Origin: JABDDM01 sp038240295
GTDB taxonomy: Bacteria > Bacteroidota > Ignavibacteria > Palsa-1295
NCBI GenBank assembly: GCA_038240295.1
Contig: JBBSDW010000124.1
Span: 1-9,868 of the forward strand
DNA: 9,868 nt
Reading direction: 5' to 3'
Translations under genes and position numbers: made by a program
Shown here: piece after piece, positions 5,060-9,868 of the stretch
Position numbering within the stretch: the first letter of the stretch is position 1
Layout: every line of letters begins with the position of its first letter
The notes under the pieces: model-generated
What the model saw: the letters and a program-made list of their open reading frames with translations, nothing else
Databases searched by the model: none
Told to the model about the DNA's origin: nothing

Positions 5060-6616
5060 TTACCCCAAATACCGCAAAACCGCATTCGATACATTCTCCC
5101 CATCGATCGCTGCAGAGACTATTCCGCCTGCGTAGCCGGCCCCTTCGCCAGAAGGGAAGAGGCCAGTGACTTCGGGGTGCATGAGTGTTTCTTTGTCGCG
5201 CGGGATTCGGACGGGCGAGGATGTTCTCGATTCGGGTGCGACGAGCACGGCTTCGTTCGTATAATAATCGCGGCGTTTTTTTCCGTAGTTCTTCAGGCCT
5301 TCACGAAGGCGGTCGCAGATGAATTTGGGAAGTACTTCGCTGAGTTGTGTGCTGACTACGCCGGGTTGGTAGGAGGTGATCGGCAGATCGCTCGACCTTT
5401 TTCGTCCGACAAAGTCGATCAATCTCTGCGCCGGTGCTTGTTGCGTTTTGCCGCCTGCGATCCAGGCCTTGCGCTCGACCGATTGTTGAAAGCGCATCGC
5501 AGAAAGATTGCCAAACTGTTTGAACTCCTTCAGATCCGAAAGTTCGACGCTCACGACCACGCCGGAATTTGCGAACGGATTATTCCTCTTCGATGGCGAC
5601 CATCCGTTGGTTACGATCTCCTCCTGATTCGTCGCGCATGGTGCGATCACGCCGCCGGGGCACATGCAGAACGAGTAGACGCCACGCCCCTCCGTTTGTT
5701 CGACGAAATTATAGGAGGCCGCCGGCAAATAGGGGCCCCGATCGGCGCAATGATATTGCATCTCGTCGATCAACGATTGTGGGTGCTCGATCCGGACGCC
5801 GAGCGCGAACGGCCTCGCCTCGGTCGCGATTTTTTTTGATTCGAGCAACGCGAAGATATCGCGCGCGGAGTGTCCGGTGGCAAGGATCATCGCGTTGGCT
5901 TCGTGACGATCATCTTTGTGATCGCGAACGGCAATAAACTTTCCTGCCACGATTTCGAAATCCGTAACGCGGCGATCAAAATGGATCTCACCGCCCGAGT
6001 GAAGTATCCGCTCGCGCATGCTCACGATAATCTGCGGAAGCTTGTTCGTGCCGATATGCGGATGGGCATCGACAAGGATCTCCCGCGGCGCGCCGAATTC
6101 TACGAATGTTTCGAGAATGCGCTGAATGCTTCCGCGCTTATCGCTTCGCGTATAAAGTTTTCCGTCGGAGTAGGTACCGGCGCCCCCTTCACCGAAGGCG
6201 TAGTTGGAATCGGGATTGACGATGCCCTCGCGGTTGATAAGCGCCAGATCGCGTCGCCGTGCGCGAACATCCTTGCCACGCTCGAGAATGATGGGCTTGA
6301 TTCCAAGTTCGATCAAGCGAAGTGCAGCAAATAGTCCGGCAGGTCCCGCGCCGATGATGAGCACTCGTTTGGCCGCTTCAACCGATAGATACTTCCTGAC
6401 GATCACCAGGGGCGCCGCAGGAACCTCATCGACAAACAGCTCTACTTTGAGCAAGACCTTCGGCTCGCGGGAGCGTGCGTCGATGGAGCGCTTAATGACC
6501 TCTACATGCGAGATACGTGCGACTTCGAGTTTCGCTTCCTTCGCGCAGATCCGCTTGATCTCCTCGAGATCGGCGGCGATCTTTGGTGTTGTTGTGAGTT
6601 GAAGAATTGTTCGCAT
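5060..6616 (-). CDS. Uncharacterised FAD-dependent dehydrogenase (COG2509-like)
   Basis: This is a Rossmann-fold flavoprotein oxidoreductase of unassigned substrate, probably cytoplasmic. It has an N-terminal domain of about 80 residues typical of this group (MRTILQLTTTPKIAADLEE onward), then the FAD motif RVLIIGAGPAGLFAALR (84-100) with the acidic end of strand two at Glu112. The family stretch FGEGGAGTYSDGKLYTRS follows (141-158), then ILATGHSARD (245-254), and a C-terminal FAD-contact region GLFPSGEGAGYAGGIVSAAIDG. No signal peptide or membrane segment is seen. The start at ATG 6616 (518 aa) is preferred because homologous sequence begins there. A GTG at 6667 would add 17 residues that do not look conserved. 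There is no visible Shine-Dalgarno site. The gene appears monocistronic, with repeat-rich gaps on both sides. Pathway cannot be inferred from neighbours. Confidence 0.9.
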   Translation of the reverse strand: MRTILQLTTTPKIAADLEEIKRICAKEAKLEVARISHVEVIKRSIDARSREPKVLLKVELFVDEVPAAPLVIVRKYLSVEAAKRVLIIGAGPAGLFAALRLIELGIKPIILERGKDVRARRRDLALINREGIVNPDSNYAFGEGGAGTYSDGKLYTRSDKRGSIQRILETFVEFGAPREILVDAHPHIGTNKLPQIIVSMRERILHSGGEIHFDRRVTDFEIVAGKFIAVRDHKDDRHEANAMILATGHSARDIFALLESKKIATEARPFALGVRIEHPQSLIDEMQYHCADRGPYLPAASYNFVEQTEGRGVYSFCMCPGGVIAPCATNQEEIVTNGWSPSKRNNPFANSGVVVSVELSDLKEFKQFGNLSAMRFQQSVERKAWIAGGKTQQAPAQRLIDFVGRKRSSDLPITSYQPGVVSTQLSEVLPKFICDRLREGLKNYGKKRRDYYTNEAVLVAPESRTSSPVRIPRDKETLMHPEVTGLFPSGEGAGYAGGIVSAAIDGENVSNAVLRYLG

Positions 6617-6751
6617 TGGAGAATCGCAACACGTTCGGAACAGCAACACGTTCAACTCTGTCAGCACTCGACGAACACATTTTACATACCCTCAGAATGA
6701 CTCGTTAAAGAAAGCCTAAGACGAAGCCTACGTTTACCCCTTCGTTCCGAG

Positions 6752-6778
6752 CGTAGTCGGGATGAATCCCGGCCTACG
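6752..6778. repeat. REP-like interrupted hairpin
   Basis: CGTAG (6752-6756) pairs with CTACG (6774-6778) and, inside a small internal loop, CGGGAT (6758-6763) pairs with ATCCCG (6766-6771). The sequence CGGGATGAATCCCG flanked by CTACG arms has the form of dispersed intergenic palindromes I recognise from other genomes. No T-run follows. Confidence 0.6.
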
Positions 6779-6799
6779 GTGCACCCTGAGTCTTCCCTC

Positions 6800-6820
6800 C
6801 GTTCCCGGTTACCCATTCCC
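6800..6820 (-). repeat. Three decayed heptamers of the GGKAAYN family
   Basis: Read on the minus strand, consecutive 7-base units are GGGAATG (6814-6820), GGTAACC (6807-6813) and GGGAACG (6800-6806). They keep the GGG/GGT alternation and the register of the long array at 4449-4539 but differ at the last base. Confidence 0.6.
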
Positions 6821-7083
6821 TGACTCCGACTACTGGCGCGGCTTCCGAAACCAGACCTAGCGTTCCTCGGTGCTTGCACTTTCTCCTGTGAACATCGTCG
6901 AAAGATCGATGTGCCAATGCAGGTATTAGTCGTGGAATCGAAGTCGGCGGTGGAATCGTGCGATAGCATCATAGGCGGACAGGCATCGTGAACGTCGCAC
7001 GATATACCACTGCGCACTTGGAACTACTCAATAACTACCTACCCCGTAACTCAGGAAGCATTCACGGTATTATCTAAGCATGA

Positions 7084-7200
7084 ATGCGCGGTTGCAACGA
7101 TATGGCACTTCCGAATGGCAGTTACATCGTTCGAGTGATCGGCCGTGATCTCGTGAGCAATGCCTTCACCTCATCGAAGATGATCGTGATAGAACACTAA
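7084..7200 (+). pseudogene. C-terminal remnant resembling a T9SS type A sorting domain
   Basis: The 38-codon frame ends in LPNGSYIVRVIGRDLV, SNAFTSSKMIVIEH and a TAA stop. The pattern, LPnGxYxVRV then a Lys-Met-hydrophobic-hydrophobic strand just before the C-terminus, is that of the last two strands of the type A sorting domain, which targets proteins to the cell surface through the type IX system in Bacteroidota and relatives. A complete domain is about 70-90 residues on the end of a large exported protein. Here an in-frame stop lies just before 7084, so the rest of the domain and the cargo protein are missing or frameshifted. A strong terminator 24 bp downstream (7225-7251) supports this being the genuine end of a former plus-strand gene. 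The assignment rests on about 30 residues. Confidence 0.6.
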
Positions 7201-7224
7201 GGAGTCAGTAGAACTTGACATGGG

Positions 7225-7251
7225 GGCCGGTTAACGCCGGCCTTTTTTTTT
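7225..7251 (+). terminator. Rho-independent terminator
   Basis: GGCCGG (7225-7230) pairs with CCGGCC (7237-7242) around a 6-base loop and is followed directly by nine T residues (7243-7251). This is the clearest intrinsic terminator in the window. It serves the plus strand, where the only candidate gene is the truncated remnant ending at 7200. On the minus strand it would not end vapC transcripts, because no T-run follows on that side. Confidence 0.9.
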
Positions 7252-7296
7252 ATTTTGAATGCAGAACCATCAAAGGTTGATGAGTCCGATTTTCTA

Positions 7297-7680
7297 TCAA
7301 ACAGTCCTAATTTCATAACTTTCGAACTGTCGATCCATCGTCAGTACCTGTAAGTCTTCCACGATACTCTGGGCGATAATCATTCGATCGAACGGGTCAC
7401 GGTGATGGCGAGGAAGTTTTTCAAGCGGAACCAAATGTGACACTTTCACTGGGAGGACGCCAATTCCTTTTTTTCGAACGGCTGAGTCGACGAATTCTAC
7501 AAAAGGTCGATCCAGAGTTAGCTTCCCGAGCCCGAACTTAATGGAAATTTCCCAAAGACTCGCAATACTGATCGTGACATTGTTCACAGGATCCACGATG
7601 CGCTTGACAGCGCCTTTGTCCAATCTGGCATCGTTAAGAGAGAACCAGATCAATACATGAGTATCCAAGAGTATTCGCAT
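7297..7680 (-). CDS. vapC: VapC-type toxin, PIN-domain ribonuclease
   Basis: This is the toxin of a type II toxin-antitoxin pair. PIN-domain VapC proteins are Mg2+-dependent RNases that cut tRNA or rRNA when the antitoxin is lost. The 127-aa length is typical. The acidic active-site residues are in place: Asp6 in LLDTH, Glu44 in LWEIS, Asp98 in HRDPFDRMIIAQ (with Asp95 nearby) and Asp116 in LTMDRQF. The HRDPFDRMIIAQ form places it in the PilT-N/VapC subgroup that pairs with Phd-like antitoxins. ATG at 7680 is the start, two bases after the TAG stop of the antitoxin gene, so translation is probably coupled. No terminator is seen after its stop. The RNA target cannot be predicted. The reading frame is intact with all catalytic residues, so the toxin is likely active. 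Confidence 0.94.
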   Translation of the reverse strand: MRILLDTHVLIWFSLNDARLDKGAVKRIVDPVNNVTISIASLWEISIKFGLGKLTLDRPFVEFVDSAVRKKGIGVLPVKVSHLVPLEKLPRHHRDPFDRMIIAQSIVEDLQVLTMDRQFESYEIRTV

Positions 7681-7682
7681 TC

Positions 7683-7913
7683 CTACAAATATTCTTCAAA
7701 ATCCTCAGGAGTTTCGTCGAAATCATCGGCGACATAGGTTATGATACCAATGGCACCTCCTGGCGTTCGTTCAAAACCCAACTCATGTTCAAGCGGTACT
7801 ACCTTCAGCACCGGAATTTCATGGTCGGTGATACCGATCTCTTCGCCCCGCATTGCATCACCAAAAACGGATGCAATGTCTTTGGTGGCTACCTCGATGG
7901 TCATTTGATGCAT
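7683..7913 (-). CDS. Phd/YefM-like antitoxin of the VapC partner
   Basis: This 76-aa protein should neutralise the adjacent VapC and repress its own promoter. The N-terminal half (MTIEVATKDIASVFGDAM, then GEEIGITDHEIPVLKVVPLE) has the Phd/YefM fold pattern, a short strand and helix followed by the strand pair that ends in xVPLE. The acidic C-terminus (DDFDETPEDFEEYL) is the usual toxin-wrapping tail. I choose ATG 7913 because an excellent ribosome-binding site (AAGGAGG, 7922-7928) lies 8 bases upstream. A TTG at 7937 would leave that site inside the coding sequence, and ATG 7904 is less well spaced. It starts 54 bp after the stop of the upstream exported-protein gene on the same strand, so it could have its own promoter or partly share that transcript. 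Confidence 0.9.
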   Translation of the reverse strand: MHQMTIEVATKDIASVFGDAMRGEEIGITDHEIPVLKVVPLEHELGFERTPGGAIGIITYVADDFDETPEDFEEYL

Positions 7914-7921
7914 CTGTTTGT

Positions 7922-7928
7922 CCTCCTT
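7922..7928 (-). promoter_or_regulatory. Strong Shine-Dalgarno site of the antitoxin gene
   Basis: AAGGAGG lies 8 bases before ATG 7913 and fixes the antitoxin start. None of the other starts visible in the window (def, rqcH-like, kinase, FAD dehydrogenase, exported protein, vapC) has a comparable site. Confidence 0.85.
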
Positions 7929-7967
7929 CAGAATCAACCGTTCAAACGCGTTGCGAGTTCGAAGCTT

Positions 7968-9443
7968 TCACTTCATCATCTTCACGCTCGATTCAAGCAA
8001 TGAATATGGAAAGATCATACCTGCAGGTTTCTTTACTGGCCAGGCTTGGACGACGGTCAGGACATCGAGACCGTATTTTTCTATACCTTCATTGAGCCCC
8101 TTTTCGTATTCGGTTGCTGCTCTGAGTGGTTTCGCTGGATCGAGTCCGGCAACGTCATCCTCAAAGATGAACTTCTCTTGGGGAAAATAGTAGATCAAGT
8201 AGTCGTCGGTATGTTTGGAGGGGATGTGATAGATCTGCATTGTGAAACTCGAATCGCCAAGGTTATTGACGGAATCGAGCATTTGCATCTTTAGCGGCCG
8301 CGGATCTTTTTCGAGAATGTCGGGATGGATCTGATGCCGGAATGTGACCAGTTGCCGAATGTATGCGCTGTCCATAGGCAGTGCGAGCACGATAGCGCCT
8401 TCGTGTACCATCGCACGCATTCCGCCAAGATATGTAGGATGATGATGACCGAATGCGAAGTACTGCACAGGCTTTCCGGGATAAAGCTCGTGCGCCATTT
8501 TCAGGATCAGCTCTCCGTTCTCTGAGCTGAGTGGCGCTTCGGCGATAAGCAAATGATCGCTGAAATTCACAACCATCACACGTGTTTCGGCCTGTTTCAA
8601 TTCGACGAAACCGACGTGCTCGTTATATTTCCAGGTCGTAGCGGTTTCAGCAGTCGGCGGTACAACCTCGCCAAGCTCGTACTCTTCTGGGATCTTATCG
8701 AGCAGGAGCGAGGAATCGGCGCGAATATTCTGCCGCCAGCTTCGAACTTCGTTCGTGAGAATTCCGAGGGTATGTTCAACAACATGCGTGGGGTATCTCG
8801 AGCGTCCCACGCCTTGATAGTCGAGGTATTGGGTACTCCGGCGAACATCGCCGCGAAGATCATCGGGATAAACGATATCGATCGCGAGCACATTAGATAT
8901 TCGTGGGTCGATCACGATCGTTACCTGCCGATCGCCCGGCGCAGCATAAGTGATCGAATCAAGACCACCCTGTCGAAGGCGAATAAATGTGGATGGTGCT
9001 GAATGCAAAAAATCGTGAAGGATGAGCGATGGCGAGTACATCGGTGACTGATAGAGATAGTCCTCGCGATCGTCGGTTCCTAAGTGCTGCACGACGGTAT
9101 CGCCGTAGTTGATCTGGCCGAAGGACTCCGGATCGAACATCTGATACGATGCGAACGCCTTTTGCTCACGACCGATAAGTGAATCGGCAACGAACATTAC
9201 GGCGCCATGTTCGGAAAATTCAAACCGCCCGCGATATTTTTGTTCGAAGGTCATCCAGGGGCGCGGTGAATGATAGAACCGATGTCGATCACGGACGAAG
9301 CTGAACGATCCATCGGCAACGCGCGAACTCGCGATCGCCAGTTTAACTTCTCTCTTTGCTAATTGATAATAATTCTGTCCGGTGCCACCGGTGGAAAAGC
9401 TTGCGGACCACAAGAGGAGGGCGGATAGCGCGAGTACCGACAT
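7968..9443 (-). CDS. Exported protein with a degenerate metallo-beta-lactamase-like C-terminal domain
   Basis: The 491-aa product begins with a hydrophobic segment (MSVLALSALLLWSASFS) that looks like a Sec signal peptide, though with few positive charges. Residues about 25-265 form a domain I do not recognise. From about 275 to 435 the order of strands and motifs resembles the metallo-beta-lactamase fold: VGFVELKQAETRVMVVNFSDHLLIAEAP, then HHHPTYLGG (333-341), then IPSKHTDDYLIYYFPQEKFIFEDDV (407-431). Against canonical HxHxDHxGG, H333, H335 and the GG are kept, but Asp and the next His are Thr337 and Tyr338. His411 and Asp429 or Asp430 could match the later ligands. It may bind one metal or none. 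The start is ATG 9443; no in-frame start codon is seen in the 45 bases upstream. It follows rplA after a hairpin. Confidence 0.78.
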   Translation of the reverse strand: MSVLALSALLLWSASFSTGGTGQNYYQLAKREVKLAIASSRVADGSFSFVRDRHRFYHSPRPWMTFEQKYRGRFEFSEHGAVMFVADSLIGREQKAFASYQMFDPESFGQINYGDTVVQHLGTDDREDYLYQSPMYSPSLILHDFLHSAPSTFIRLRQGGLDSITYAAPGDRQVTIVIDPRISNVLAIDIVYPDDLRGDVRRSTQYLDYQGVGRSRYPTHVVEHTLGILTNEVRSWRQNIRADSSLLLDKIPEEYELGEVVPPTAETATTWKYNEHVGFVELKQAETRVMVVNFSDHLLIAEAPLSSENGELILKMAHELYPGKPVQYFAFGHHHPTYLGGMRAMVHEGAIVLALPMDSAYIRQLVTFRHQIHPDILEKDPRPLKMQMLDSVNNLGDSSFTMQIYHIPSKHTDDYLIYYFPQEKFIFEDDVAGLDPAKPLRAATEYEKGLNEGIEKYGLDVLTVVQAWPVKKPAGMIFPYSLLESSVKMMK

Positions 9444-9479
9444 TTTGGACGATCGGCTAAAAAATGCGGAGGTGAAATC

Positions 9480-9506
9480 AAGGAGCCGGGCAATGCCAGG
9501 CTCCTT
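9480..9506 (-). terminator. Terminator-like hairpin after rplA
   Basis: AAGGAGCC (9480-9487) pairs perfectly with GGCTCCTT (9499-9506), and after one mismatch three further pairs close a 3-base loop. It starts 8 bp past the rplA stop codon. Read on the minus strand, the tail (GATTTCACC) has no proper T-run, so termination may be partial or the hairpin may protect the rplA mRNA end. It ends 36 bp before the start of the exported-protein gene. Confidence 0.55.
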
Positions 9507-9514
9507 ATCATAAC

Positions 9515-9868
9515 TTAACCGTGAGCTTTGACAGCTTCGGCTGTGTCGAGCTTTACGCTCGGTCCCATGGTGCTCGAAAGCGCCACCGACTTCATGTATT
9601 GGCCCTTCGCCGTTGCAGGTTTTGCACGCAGAATGGTCATCAGGAACATGTTGATATTGTCAACGAGCTTATCGGCATCGAAGGAAGCCTTGCCGACCGT
9701 TGAATGTACGTTACCGCCCTTGTCGACTCGGAATTCGATCTTACCGGCCTTGACTTCTTTGACTGCCGTACCAACATCGGTCGTCACCGTACCCGATTTC
9801 GGATTTGGCATCAAACCTCGTGGTCCGAGGATACGTCCGAGCTTTCCGAGCTCGCCCATAACCTCTGG
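9515..9868 (-). CDS. rplA: 50S ribosomal protein L1, C-terminal half (N-terminus outside the window)
   Basis: L1 binds 23S rRNA at the L1 stalk, helps release deacylated tRNA, and in many bacteria represses translation of its own mRNA. The 117 codons in the window match the C-terminal half of the usual 225-235-aa protein: GELGKLGRILGPRGLMPNPK (with the GPRGLMPNP signature), then GTVT...AVKEVKAGKIEFRVDKGGNVH, then GKASFDADKLVDN and a C-terminal AKPATAKGQYMKSVALSSTMGPSVKL. The frame is open to the window edge; an internal Met at 9859 is not the start. In most bacteria rplA is followed by rplJ, rplL and rpoBC. Here it is followed by a hairpin and an unrelated exported-protein gene. Confidence 0.98.
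   Translation of the reverse strand, partial: PEVMGELGKLGRILGPRGLMPNPKSGTVTTDVGTAVKEVKAGKIEFRVDKGGNVHSTVGKASFDADKLVDNINMFLMTILRAKPATAKGQYMKSVALSSTMGPSVKLDTAEAVKAHG

Larger units (their letters stand above)
6617..7083. other. Repeat-rich gap without a convincing gene
   Basis: This stretch separates the FAD-dehydrogenase start from the sorting-domain remnant. It contains GTCATTCTGAG on the minus strand (6691-6701), a REP-like hairpin (6752-6778) and three minus-strand heptamers of the GGKAAYN type (6800-6820). A 111-codon open frame on the minus strand (6682-7017) is rich in Arg and Ser, crosses these repeats and shows no recognisable domain, so I do not call it a gene. The right part (about 6880-7083) is not repeat-like and could be decayed coding sequence from the gene whose end survives at 7084-7200, but no frame is convincing. 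Confidence 0.6.

Noticed and set aside
4700..5169. Several overlapping short open frames in the GC-rich gap
   Set aside because: They fall on the alternating 17-bp repeat motifs and give Arg/Pro/Ala-rich products typical of repeat DNA.
5048..5839. Plus-strand open frame (263 codons) opposite the FAD-dehydrogenase gene
   Set aside because: The minus-strand frame carries the FAD-binding motifs and C-terminal flavin region; the plus-strand product shows no protein-family features.
6617..6667. Upstream GTG start (6667) of the FAD-dehydrogenase gene
   Set aside because: The 17 extra residues include two Cys and no conserved pattern, while the sequence from ATG 6616 matches the expected family N-terminus.
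6682..7017. Minus-strand 111-codon open frame in the repeat-rich gap
   Set aside because: It runs through a REP-like hairpin and heptamer repeats, is rich in Arg and Ser, and has no domain, start signal or homology pattern.
5060..9859. A multi-gene novel defence island
   Set aside because: Beyond one VapBC pair there are no nuclease, helicase, sensor or effector genes forming a coherent set, and the FAD dehydrogenase and the exported protein show no link to the module.

Overview
The window looks like a chromosomal segment of a moderate-GC bacterium of the Bacteroidota/Chlorobiota (FCB) side of the tree. This is inferred from the form of the NFACT-family protein, a fragment of what looks like a type IX secretion (T9SS) sorting domain, several non-ATG starts, and mostly weak or absent Shine-Dalgarno sites. 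No species can be named from the sequence alone.

Layout. 1-438 is an intergenic block built from a 307-bp-period direct repeat and a 195-bp inverted-repeat element. On the minus strand follow peptide deformylase (439-1032), tRNA-Ala(CGC) (1130-1202) and a small secreted Ala/Thr/Ser-rich protein (1368-1817). Divergent from these on the plus strand is a likely two-gene operon: an NFACT/RqcH-like protein (1979-3505) and a BadF/GlcNAc-kinase-type sugar kinase (3531-4463). The kinase stop codon lies inside a heptanucleotide tandem array. About 500 bp of mosaic GC-rich repeats separate it from a convergent FAD-dependent dehydrogenase (5060-6616, minus). A second repeat-rich gap (6617-7083) leads to a plus-strand remnant resembling a T9SS sorting domain (7084-7200) with its own rho-independent terminator. 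The right end, all on the minus strand, reads rplA (partial) > degenerate metallo-beta-lactamase-fold exported protein > Phd-type antitoxin > VapC PIN toxin.

How the genes relate. Several encode translation functions (deformylase, tRNA-Ala, RqcH-like, ribosomal protein L1), but they are in separate transcription units. VapBC is a self-contained type II toxin-antitoxin module. The kinase probably phosphorylates an amino sugar. I see no convincing multi-gene novel defence or biosynthetic system. The unusual content is mainly repeats: two kinds of 7-bp tandem array, a filled and collapsed pair of an inverted-repeat element, and an alternating 17-bp GC-rich motif. There is also an unusual gene order after rplA and a metallo-beta-lactamase-like protein with half of its metal motif replaced.
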